Below are positions 14,183 through 21,219 of a DNA stretch of 23,298 bases, one piece after another; within the stretch, counting starts at the first letter, position 1; each line of letters starts with the position of its first letter. The translations under genes and the position numbers were made by a program. The stretch lies in assembly GCA_002325785.1 (NCBI GenBank), contig DCSU01000155.1:1-23298 (forward strand). Reading direction: 5' to 3'. Below the pieces are notes generated by a model, which had not been told where the DNA came from, searched no databases, and saw only the letters and a list, made by a program, of their open reading frames with translations. The stretch comes from Bacteroidales bacterium UBA1458. Lineage in GTDB: Bacteria; Bacteroidota; Bacteroidia; Bacteroidales; VadinHA17.

Positions 14183-16185
14183 TGAACAGGAAATTAGGTG
14201 TATATATATGCCATTGCGGCGGAAACATATCCGACTATGTGGATGTGGAAAAGGTTAAAGCTGCAGTGGAACATGAGGAGGGGGTTTTTCTCGCCCGCAC
14301 AACCATGTTCGCCTGCAGCGACGCAACGCAGAAGGAGATGGTGGAAGACATCAGGTCAAACCAGCTTGACGGTATTGTCGTGGCCTCATGCTCGCCCAAA
14401 CTTCATCTCACAACATTCAGGGCGGTCTCCGAACGGGCAGGCCTCAACAAGTACAACTATGTCCATGCCAATATCAGGGAACAGGTCTCATGGGCACACT
14501 CTGACAATAAGCCAGGGGCAACAGAGAAGGCCATACACCTTGTTAGATCAGCCATAGCAAAAGTAAGGCTTGCCCAATCACTTGAACCTATTACCATACC
14601 TTCCAGAAAGGCAGTGGCTATTATCGGGGCAGGAATTTCAGGAATGCGTGCTGCCATTGAGCTTGCCGATATGGGCTGCCCGGTCACCCTCATCGAAAGA
14701 GAACATTTCGTGGGTGGACGCGTGGCACAGTGGGATCTGCTTTTTACAACTGATCAGACCGGGAAAGAGCTGGTGACACGTCTCTATGATGACATTGCAA
14801 AACGAAGCAATATCAGACTGCTGACCGGCGCAGAGGTGACAGCAAACAGCGGCAATATCGGGGATTTCACCCTTAAGGTGAAGATAACACCCCGCTATAT
14901 CCTTGAAAAATGCGACCAGGGCAACCTGCAGAAAGCCATTGACGCATGTCCTGTTGAGGTGCCTGATGAGTTTAACTTCAAAATAACCACCAGGAAAGCG
15001 ATATATCACAATTTCCCCAGCGAGCACCCTCAGTACCCGGTCATTGACATAAAGAACTGCACCAGGTGCGGAGAGTGCGAGAAGATATGCGGCAGCGTTG
15101 ACTTTACTCAAGAGGAGACAACTGTTGAAATAAAGGTAGGATCAGTGCTGATGGCAACAGGATTTGACCCGTACACTCCTTCTGAAGGTGAATTCGGATA
15201 CCTGCAGTTTGACAATGTGGTCACACTGCCCCAGTTCAAGCGCATTATAGATCTGTGTGAAGGAAAGTTGACATTCAAAGGGAAAGATATACATAATATT
15301 GCCTATATCTATTGCGTGGGCAGCAGGCAGGTTGAGGCCGGCGCAAACGCTCCGGTGAGCCAGGCGACAGAAAACCGTGAAGAGGCCAGTCGCGATATAT
15401 CCGGCGAAAACAGGTATTGCTCACGCTACTGCTGTACCTCCGTGATCCATTCAGCCATTGAGACAAAGAAGAGATTCAAGGGCATAACCAACTATCACTT
15501 TACAAGGGGTATCAGGACATACGGCAAGCAGGAGCTCCTCTACTCCGAATCACTCAGTATGGGTGATATCTACCTGCAGTCATACGAGGATGACCCGCCC
15601 TCAATCATCAGGGAGAACGGAAAAACCACGGTTAAGATCAACGATATCATGACGGGAAGAAAAGAAATCAGCGTCAATGCTGACCTTGTAGTACTTGTCA
15701 CCGGAATGGTACCCAGATCTGACAACAGCGTTGGATCACTGTTCAAGCTGCCAAGAGGAAGGGATAAGTTCTTCAATGAGATCCACATGAAGCTCCGGCC
15801 TGTTGAGACGGTGATAGACGGTATTACCATCTGCGGTGCCTGCCAGGGTCCCAAAAACATCACCGAGTCAGTCTGCTCAGCCCTATCTGCCGCAACAAAA
15901 TCGTTTTCCTATGTCAGCAAAGGCGAGCTGGAACTTGAGCCGATAATAGCCAGGGTCGACGCCACACTCTGCACATGGTGCGGGAAATGTATGGAAGCCT
16001 GCCCGTTTGACGCAGTGAAAAAGGTTTCTGAAGCCGGGAAGGAGATCGCTGTCATCAATAACTCAGTGTGTAAGGGATGCGGTATGTGCCTGCCGGTATG
16101 CCCGGTCAATGCCATCGACCTTGTTGCATACTCGGACCAGGAGATGGAGACCATGATAAACGCACTGGCTGAGGATATAAAGTAA
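14182..16185 (+). CDS. qmoB: Long HdrA-like protein (QmoB-like) with C-terminal 2[4Fe-4S] domain
   Basis: This 667-residue protein (from the ATG at 14182) is a full-length HdrA type. Its N-terminal domain has the GVYICHCGGNI motif (C10, C12) and C45 and C70. An FAD site, GAGISG, lies at 149-154. The first central cluster site is degenerate: only C244 and C256 remain of the usual four. The second is intact (C293, C296, C299, C303). CVGSR (C378) and YCSRYCC (C413, C417, C418) follow. Two classic ferredoxin motifs close the protein (C597/600/603/607 and C630/633/636/640). Unlike Desulfovibrio QmoB it has no MvhD domain; that part is encoded upstream. TGATG overlap with the previous gene implies translational coupling. 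A GTG one codon earlier is also possible. Confidence 0.86.
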   Translation: MNRKLGVYICHCGGNISDYVDVEKVKAAVEHEEGVFLARTTMFACSDATQKEMVEDIRSNQLDGIVVASCSPKLHLTTFRAVSERAGLNKYNYVHANIREQVSWAHSDNKPGATEKAIHLVRSAIAKVRLAQSLEPITIPSRKAVAIIGAGISGMRAAIELADMGCPVTLIEREHFVGGRVAQWDLLFTTDQTGKELVTRLYDDIAKRSNIRLLTGAEVTANSGNIGDFTLKVKITPRYILEKCDQGNLQKAIDACPVEVPDEFNFKITTRKAIYHNFPSEHPQYPVIDIKNCTRCGECEKICGSVDFTQEETTVEIKVGSVLMATGFDPYTPSEGEFGYLQFDNVVTLPQFKRIIDLCEGKLTFKGKDIHNIAYIYCVGSRQVEAGANAPVSQATENREEASRDISGENRYCSRYCCTSVIHSAIETKKRFKGITNYHFTRGIRTYGKQELLYSESLSMGDIYLQSYEDDPPSIIRENGKTTVKINDIMTGRKEISVNADLVVLVTGMVPRSDNSVGSLFKLPRGRDKFFNEIHMKLRPVETVIDGITICGACQGPKNITESVCSALSAATKSFSYVSKGELELEPIIARVDATLCTWCGKCMEACPFDAVKKVSEAGKEIAVINNSVCKGCGMCLPVCPVNAIDLVAYSDQEMETMINALAEDIK

Positions 16186-16214
16186 CTACAACATACCAGG
16201 AAGAAATAATAACC

Positions 16215-16493
16215 ATGGAAGAAAAACAGGGACAAACCTATAAATTACTTCGCGAGAAGCGCGAGGTACCGGAAAGTGTAAAGGAGAACCTGAAAAAATT
16301 CACCAGGACAAAAAAATCGATCCTTGAGGCACTCAAAGAGGAAGAGATGACTGTCAGACAACTCTCACAAAAGCTTGGATTACCCTCGCACGAACTGCTG
16401 TTCTACCTGATGACACTGGTTAAGTACGGCAGCGTACAGACCGGTATAATTGACGATATGGACGAATATTATACCTATAAAATCAAAGCGTAA
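16215..16493 (+). CDS. Small winged-helix protein inside the Qmo-like operon
   Basis: This 92-residue protein is predicted to form a winged helix. A charged N-terminal helix is followed by KKSILEALKEEEMTVRQLSQ, a turn at KLGLPS, a recognition-like helix HELLFYLMTLVKYG, and a beta wing ending DEYYTYKI. The layout recalls ArsR-type DNA-binding domains, but the second helix is hydrophobic rather than basic, so DNA binding is not certain. It could instead be a structural subunit of the redox complex. It lies 29 bases after the QmoB-like gene, and its TAA overlaps the ATG of the QmoC-like gene, so expression is coupled to the complex. No metal-binding cysteine is present. Confidence 0.72.
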   Translation: MEEKQGQTYKLLREKREVPESVKENLKKFTRTKKSILEALKEEEMTVRQLSQKLGLPSHELLFYLMTLVKYGSVQTGIIDDMDEYYTYKIKA

Positions 16494-17638
16494 TGGCTGT
16501 AGCAGATACTCATTTCGGGGAAGACCTGAAAAAATTCGGCGCATTTGATTTTAACGCCTGCTATAACTGCGGTACCTGTACTGCCGTATGCTCACTCTCT
16601 GACGAACAAAACTCATTCCCCCGGGAGATGGTGAGATTCAGCGTGCTGGGACTCAGAGATGACATCAGCGCATCAGTAAAACCCTGGCTATGCTATTATT
16701 GCGGCCAGTGCAGCACCCACTGCCCCCAGGATGCCAAACCGGCAGAGCTGATGATGTCACTCAGACGCTACCTAACCTCTGTATATGACTGTTCAGGACT
16801 CGGAAGAAAGCTATATACCTCCAAAGTATGGGAGTTTGGATCAATATCCCTCCTCGCCCTGGTTATACTTGTCCTGTTTATCTTCCTGCATGGTCCAATG
16901 ACCACTGAACTCACCGAACAGGGAGGCGTGAAGCTGAATACTTTCGCACCCTGGAAACAGGTGGAGATTGGTGACTGGATCATGGCCGGCATGCTCAGCT
17001 TCTTCCTGCTCTCAAACATTTTCAACATGTACCTGAAGATCGTCAGAAAGAACGAGGGGCTGAAGATCCCGTTGAAATTATACGTTACCGAATTTTATCA
17101 TCTGGTTCTCCATTTCGCCACCCAAAAGCAGTTATCAAAATGCGACACACTTGGCACCCGCAAAAAGTTCACCTTCAGCTCCTATTGGATAATACACTGG
17201 TTTTTGATGAGCAGCTACGTTGTCATGTTCATCATGATCGTCTTCTTCCTGGGATGGTTCCAGACTGACAATATCTATCACTGGACACATCCGCAGAGAT
17301 TGCTTGGCTATTATGCCACGGCAGGACTGTTGACCGGTGTAGTCTGGTTCTTTGTAGCCCGTTTCAGAAAAAGGGATGAGAAGAGCAAACATTCACATAT
17401 CACTGACTGGACCTTCCTCGTCCTGCTCTTTCTAACAACCGTTACGGGAATACTGGTTCAAATCTTCAGAATTAATGGGATGCCCTACCCTACTTATTAC
17501 ACCTACGTAATTCATCTGATGGTGCTCTTTCCCATGCTGATGATTGAGGTGCCTTTCTCAAAATGGTCGCACCTTGCTTACAGGCCATTTGCGATCTATT
17601 TTGATCGTGTCGTACAGGCAGCAAAAAAAATAAAATAA
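16493..17638 (+). CDS. qmoC: Membrane HdrC-cytochrome b fusion (QmoC-like)
   Basis: This 381-residue protein joins an HdrC-like ferredoxin domain to a membrane domain, the architecture of QmoC, which connects the flavin subunits to menaquinone. The N-terminal part has two four-cysteine sets (C23/26/29/33 and C67/70/73/77). About six membrane segments follow, near 117-133, 161-179, 221-245, 261-279, 303-325 and 336-354. Histidines that might bind haem b lie in or beside them (H203, H207, H225, H253, H256, H341, H360). In known QmoABC, electrons move between quinol and the adenylylsulfate reductase; here that enzyme is absent. TAATG overlap with the winged-helix gene shows it is the last member of the operon. 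The direction of electron flow is unknown. Confidence 0.87.
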   Translation: MAVADTHFGEDLKKFGAFDFNACYNCGTCTAVCSLSDEQNSFPREMVRFSVLGLRDDISASVKPWLCYYCGQCSTHCPQDAKPAELMMSLRRYLTSVYDCSGLGRKLYTSKVWEFGSISLLALVILVLFIFLHGPMTTELTEQGGVKLNTFAPWKQVEIGDWIMAGMLSFFLLSNIFNMYLKIVRKNEGLKIPLKLYVTEFYHLVLHFATQKQLSKCDTLGTRKKFTFSSYWIIHWFLMSSYVVMFIMIVFFLGWFQTDNIYHWTHPQRLLGYYATAGLLTGVVWFFVARFRKRDEKSKHSHITDWTFLVLLFLTTVTGILVQIFRINGMPYPTYYTYVIHLMVLFPMLMIEVPFSKWSHLAYRPFAIYFDRVVQAAKKIK

Positions 17639-17669
17639 TCTTACAGTCAAGTTATTAAATTTGTAAGAT
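17638..17669. promoter_or_regulatory. Inverted repeat around a promoter element before the DUF134 gene
   Basis: ATCTTACA (17638-17645) and TGTAAGAT (17662-17669) are perfect 8-base complements, 16 bases apart. A perfect -7 element TAAATTTG (17656-17663) lies between and partly in the second arm. No clear -33 TTTG is seen. A regulator bound to both arms would cover this promoter. Transcription would start about 45 bases before the ATG at 17716. Confidence 0.5.
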
Positions 17670-17715
17670 CATATCTCTTCGGTAAAAATAACCGGAGTGT
17701 TCTTGCTTTTAACTG

Positions 17716-18147
17716 ATGCCCAACAGGAGAAGATACAGACATATTAAGATGCCGCCGCCGATGGAGGGATACAAGCCTTTCGGTGTACCCATGCGGGAGC
17801 TGGAGTCGGTTGTAATGTCTATCGAGGAGTACGAAGCGCTGCGCCTTGCCGACTATGAAAACCTCACGCACGCGGAGTCTGCAAAGAAGATGAACATCTC
17901 CCGCCCAACCTTTACCAGGCTTTATGACAAGGCCCGCAAGAACGTGGCCAAAGCCTTCGTCGAGGGAAAAGCCATCCTGATACGGGGAGGAACATTCATT
18001 TCCGGGGAGTATTGGTACAGGTGCAACAGCTGCCATGAAACCATTGTCTCAGCCACACCCGAGGAGAGCTGCGACAAGTGCAATTCCGACGATATTGTCA
18101 GAATTGATAAAGGTGACCGAGAGAATGAAAACCAGTACTTGAAATGA
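17716..18147 (+). CDS. DUF134-family DNA-binding protein with zinc ribbon
   Basis: This 143-residue protein belongs to the DUF134 family. The N-terminus starts with MPNRRRYRHIKMPPPMEGYK and FGVPMRELESVVMSIEEYEALRLAD, a pattern of the family. A sigma-like helix-turn-helix follows (about 52-75: THAESAKKMNISRPTFTRLY). The C-terminus adds a zinc ribbon with C103-x2-C106 and C119-x2-C122. Family members are often found near iron-sulfur and MBL/NifX-like genes and are presumed regulators, with unknown signals. It has its own promoter region with an inverted repeat, and its TGA overlaps the ATG of the uracil-DNA glycosylase by 4 bases. Confidence 0.85.
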   Translation: MPNRRRYRHIKMPPPMEGYKPFGVPMRELESVVMSIEEYEALRLADYENLTHAESAKKMNISRPTFTRLYDKARKNVAKAFVEGKAILIRGGTFISGEYWYRCNSCHETIVSATPEESCDKCNSDDIVRIDKGDRENENQYLK

Positions 18148-18758
18148 AGGCTTCTCTCTTCGACCAGGAAATGGAAAACGACTTCGATCTGCTGAAAGAG
18201 AAGGTTATAAGCTGCAGGCATTGTGATCTGTCGCAAACCCGTAACAATGTTATCTTCGGAGAGGGCAACCGCAATGCCCCTATCATGATCATCGGGGAGG
18301 CACCTGGCCGGGATGAGGATTTGCAGGGCAGACCTTTCGTGGGAAAATCAGGGCAATTGCTTGACAAAATCCTGGAGGTATGCGGGTTTTCGCGTCAGCA
18401 ACATCTCTTCATCAGTAACATTGTCAAGTGCAGGCCGCCAGACAACAGGATCCCCACACCGGCGGAGGCTGCTGTATGCATGCCGTGGCTGATCAACCAG
18501 ATTGAGCTCATCAACCCCGGTATAATGATCCTGCTCGGAGCCACTGCACTGAAGTATATGGCAGGTGCCGATTATAAAATTACCCGTGACAGGGGAAAAT
18601 GGATAACATGCCAGGGTAAACTGACAATGCCTGTCTATCACCCCGCAGCACTGCTACGTGACCCATCACTCAAACGTGATACCTGGGAGGATTTCAAAAA
18701 GATCGTTTCCAAATACCGTGAGACATACGACCCGCATCACTACTCGGCCCATGTCTGA
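18144..18758 (+). CDS. Type-4 uracil-DNA glycosylase ([4Fe-4S])
   Basis: This 204-residue enzyme removes uracil from DNA in base-excision repair. It belongs to the iron-sulfur family 4. The catalytic and binding motifs are intact: GEAPGRDED (51-59), GRPFVGKSG (62-70), VKCRPPDNR and YHPAALLRDP (165-174, with H166). The cluster ligands C24-x2-C27 and C96-x15-C112 have the spacing known for the family. The ATGA overlap with the DUF134 gene implies cotranslation. The enzyme is unrelated to the sulfur genes in function, but its cluster may explain why it sits with other Fe-S-linked genes; that is inference. Confidence 0.93.
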   Translation: MKASLFDQEMENDFDLLKEKVISCRHCDLSQTRNNVIFGEGNRNAPIMIIGEAPGRDEDLQGRPFVGKSGQLLDKILEVCGFSRQQHLFISNIVKCRPPDNRIPTPAEAAVCMPWLINQIELINPGIMILLGATALKYMAGADYKITRDRGKWITCQGKLTMPVYHPAALLRDPSLKRDTWEDFKKIVSKYRETYDPHHYSAHV

Positions 18759-18798
18759 CATGATCAGTTAGAATCAACCTTTACAATTGACATGATCC

Positions 18799-19578
18799 AT
18801 GAAAGTATTCGTATTGACAGAAAACAATGCCGGTGAGCTTACCGCAGCAGAGCACGGTCTCTCCTACCTGATCGAATCTGACGGCAGTAGGATACTGTTT
18901 GATACCGGTCAGAGCGACCTCTTTATTAAAAATGCTGCAATAATGGGGGTCAGTCTGAAGAAAATTGATATGATCATTCTCAGTCACGGCCATTTTGATC
19001 ACGGTAACGGATTGGGCCATCTTCAGGGCGGCACCCTGTTATGTCATCCGGGTTGCTTTATCAGGCGTTACCGGAGAAGCGACCACTCCTATATCGGATT
19101 AAAAAACTCAAGGGAAGAACTCGCCGGGAAATTCAACCTGATAGTTTCAAAGGAACCATATAGGATTTCAGAATCAATTCTTTTTGCCGGGGAGATTCCC
19201 AGAATTACCCCCTTTGAGTCAAAATTGACCTCCTTCGTACTTGAAGACGGCACGCCCGATTTTGTTTCGGATGACAGCGCACTCATAATTACAATGCCTC
19301 AGGGACTCTTTATTATTACCGGTTGCGGTCATGCAGGTATTGTCAACACAATGGAACAGGCCTCTGCAATTACTGGAAATAAAAAAATCTACGGCATAAT
19401 GGGCGGCTTTCATCTCAAGGAAGATGACCTGCAGACTATCGAAACAATAAATTATCTGAAGAAGAAAAAGGTCACGCATATACTTCCCTCGCACTGCACA
19501 TCCGGAGCTGCACTTGCCAGATTCCGTAGCACCTTTGATACCAGGCCCGTCAGGACAGGAGATATCCTTTCATTCTAA
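18799..19578 (+). CDS. MBL-fold metallohydrolase
   Basis: This 259-residue metallo-beta-lactamase-fold hydrolase has a two-metal site: H63-x-H65-x-D67-H68 in SHGHFDHGNG, then H178 in GCGHAG and H205 in GGFHL. It resembles the family often labelled dihydropterin-ribofuranosyl-aminobenzene 5'-phosphate synthase. That label comes from the methanopterin pathway of archaea and is unlikely to be the real function here. The protein is cytoplasmic. It starts 40 bases after the glycosylase gene and is probably in the same transcript, but a 10-base direct repeat (TGACATGATC at 18756-18765 and 18788-18797) in the gap could hold a separate control element. The substrate is unknown. Confidence 0.85.
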   Translation: MKVFVLTENNAGELTAAEHGLSYLIESDGSRILFDTGQSDLFIKNAAIMGVSLKKIDMIILSHGHFDHGNGLGHLQGGTLLCHPGCFIRRYRRSDHSYIGLKNSREELAGKFNLIVSKEPYRISESILFAGEIPRITPFESKLTSFVLEDGTPDFVSDDSALIITMPQGLFIITGCGHAGIVNTMEQASAITGNKKIYGIMGGFHLKEDDLQTIETINYLKKKKVTHILPSHCTSGAALARFRSTFDTRPVRTGDILSF

Positions 19579-19626
19579 AGACAATGTTGATAATTATTCC
19601 GGTATTTCTTAAAAATAATATCACTG

Positions 19627-19646
19627 AAGTGAACATATGTTCACTT
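19627..19646. promoter_or_regulatory. Perfect 20-base palindrome, ArsR/SmtB-like operator
   Basis: AAGTGAACATATGTTCACTT is its own reverse complement. Its core TGAA-N6-TTCA is the known form of operators for the ArsR/SmtB metal or thiol-sensing repressors. It sits 7 bases before the -7 element at 19654-19661, where a repressor would block RNA polymerase. No ordinary ArsR gene is in the window; the winged-helix gene at 16215 is a conceivable partner. Confidence 0.65.
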
Positions 19647-19653
19647 TGTTTAT

Positions 19654-19661
19654 TATATTTG
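19654..19661 (+). promoter_or_regulatory. -7 element for the DUF5320 gene
   Basis: TATATTTG matches TAnnTTTG. Transcription would start near 19667, which excludes the ATG at 19663 and favours the ATG at 19705. The -33 region is taken up by the 20-base palindrome, with no clear TTTG at 19-21 bases. Confidence 0.55.
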
Positions 19662-19704
19662 AATGTTGAAAGATTTATATGTTGAACTTAAAAAATATGA
19701 ATTT

Positions 19705-20073
19705 ATGCCATTAGGAGATCGCACCGGACCTTCGGGAATGGGTCCCGGAACCGGAAGGGCAATTGGTTATTGCTATGGATTTGATTCACCCGGATACACA
19801 AAGGGTCCGGGAAGAGGTATGGGCCGTGGAGGCCGGTCTGGTTATGGACGTGGAATGGGTCGCGGCCAGGGCTTCATGGCAGGAAGAGGTCAGGACTATA
19901 TGACAGGAAGAGGCAGGGGCTTTTCTGGGCAAGGATTTGCTCCGGGATACCCCGCTGAAATGCCAGTCATGAACAAAGATGAGGAGATCAGGATTCTGAA
20001 ATCACAGATCGATTATCTGAGTAACCAGCAGAAAAATATTGAGAAAAGGCTCAATGAGCTGGGAAATGAATAG
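19705..20073 (+). CDS. DUF5320 family protein
   Basis: This 122-residue protein is of the DUF5320 type. It opens with MPLGDRTGPSGMGPGTGRA and then GYCYGF, a start common to the family. A Gly/Arg/Met-rich stretch of low complexity follows (RGMGRGGRSGYGRGMGRG and similar), and a short coiled coil closes it (about 88-120, DEEIRILKSQIDYLSNQQ onward). The frame extends upstream to an ATG at 19663, but that lies at the -7 promoter element, so 19705 is chosen. Family members are commonly near iron-molybdenum-cofactor-type (NifX/NifB-like), Mrp and DUF134 genes in anaerobes; their function is not known. The ArsR-like palindrome upstream suggests metal- or redox-controlled expression. Confidence 0.8.
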   Translation: MPLGDRTGPSGMGPGTGRAIGYCYGFDSPGYTKGPGRGMGRGGRSGYGRGMGRGQGFMAGRGQDYMTGRGRGFSGQGFAPGYPAEMPVMNKDEEIRILKSQIDYLSNQQKNIEKRLNELGNE

Positions 20074-20148
20074 TTGAAGAAACCTGACAAAATCAGTCGG
20101 GGATTTTTAATGCAACCAGCTTAAGATCAGTTTTATGGTGCCGGAAGA

Positions 20149-21219
20149 TCAGCATATCTTCAGATATGCGGGGTTTTCCGGCACTTTCAGTTTCCTGCCG
20201 TTGAGCCCGTCATACTTGGTTTCGGGGTTATAACTGATCCCCAGTTTGTCAAGCAACGGTTCGACTGCCACCTCGTGAGTCTGCAAACCTATATCCCACG
20301 GATCATAACCGAGCAGCAGACCCGCAAGTTCTTCGTATGTGAGGACCGGTATCCCGTAACCGTCTGCTCCATAGGTCTTACCCTCCATTTCAGAAATGAC
20401 GTATTGCCAGCGGTCGAGGAAGTAGGTGCATCCCGGACAGTTGGCAATAATCAGGTCAGGCTTGAAGGGCTCCATCGAGTCAAATTTCTTCTTCGAGTTG
20501 GCGACCGAATAGCCTCGGTTCGACTTGATGATATACTGTCTGAAGCCAAATCCGCAGCAGTGACGTCGTTCAGGGTAATCGACCTGGTCACCCCCCCAGG
20601 AATCAATGAGTCCTGCCAGCACGTACGGAAACTCGGCTCCCCCTATCCCCTTCTCCGGAAAAATCTTTGCATAGTGGCACCCGATATGATCGACTACTTT
20701 CAGCGACTCACCTGTTAAGGCATTGACCAGCCGATTTTTGATCTTTTCACCAAGTTTCTCCCTGTATTTATAAATCACGTCGCTGGCGTGAACCAGGTTT
20801 TCTGGTATTTTAAAAGTCTTTCCGGTTGCATTGAACAGCGCCTCATGAGCTCTCTTTTCAATATCAGGATTATGTTTCCAGGTCTCGAGCACCTCCACGT
20901 AAATGCCAAATGATGTCACACAGGAGACAACAAAATTCTTGTAACCCGCTTCATTCATTAGCGCAAACTGGCGTGCAACCACTGTCATGATCGTCTCAAA
21001 CGGAAGCACGCCGGAATGATATGCTATACCGGTACATGATGTCTGGCGCGGGTCATCAAATATATCGAGGCCAAGTTCATCCTTCAGTATCTTAAGGTAC
21101 AATCCTTCGGCAGCCGGGAAAAAGTTTTGCCTGATACAACTCCTTGCAAAATAATAATGATCATCGGCTATCTCTTTCTGGTACGCCTCCCATATCTCGT
21201 TTTTCCTACTCTTCGCCAT
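20149..21219 (-). CDS. hdrB: HdrB-like protein with one intact and one degenerate CCG domain
   Basis: This 356-residue protein is the HdrB type, the part of heterodisulfide reductases that holds non-cubane [4Fe-4S] clusters and reacts with disulfides. The C-terminal CCG motif is complete: C181, C221-C222 and C261-x2-C264. The N-terminal copy keeps the spacing but not the residues: C28, S61-C62 and C100-x2-S103. One Cys of the CC pair and the last Cys are lost, so probably only one non-cubane cluster forms. Its ATG overlaps the end of hdrC by 14 bases. It lacks a close HdrA gene on the same strand; the HdrA-like proteins of the convergent operon are the likely partners. The substrate cannot be read from the sequence. 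Confidence 0.88.
   Translation of the reverse strand: MAKSRKNEIWEAYQKEIADDHYYFARSCIRQNFFPAAEGLYLKILKDELGLDIFDDPRQTSCTGIAYHSGVLPFETIMTVVARQFALMNEAGYKNFVVSCVTSFGIYVEVLETWKHNPDIEKRAHEALFNATGKTFKIPENLVHASDVIYKYREKLGEKIKNRLVNALTGESLKVVDHIGCHYAKIFPEKGIGGAEFPYVLAGLIDSWGGDQVDYPERRHCCGFGFRQYIIKSNRGYSVANSKKKFDSMEPFKPDLIIANCPGCTYFLDRWQYVISEMEGKTYGADGYGIPVLTYEELAGLLLGYDPWDIGLQTHEVAVEPLLDKLGISYNPETKYDGLNGRKLKVPENPAYLKIC

Noticed and set aside
18756..18797. Direct repeat TGACATGATC, two copies 32 bases apart, before the MBL gene
   Set aside because: The first copy overlaps the end of the glycosylase gene, and direct repeats of 10 bases without a nearby promoter element are weak evidence. Kept only as a note under the MBL gene.
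20080..20110. Weak hairpin with T-run after the DUF5320 gene
   Set aside because: The stem is only four or five base pairs (CTGA/TCAG) and the T-run is short and set off from it.
20141..20202. Nested inverted repeats near the hdrB stop, including GCATATC-TTCA-GATATGC
   Set aside because: They lie largely within the hdrB coding end and no T-run follows on either strand, so a terminator call is not supported.
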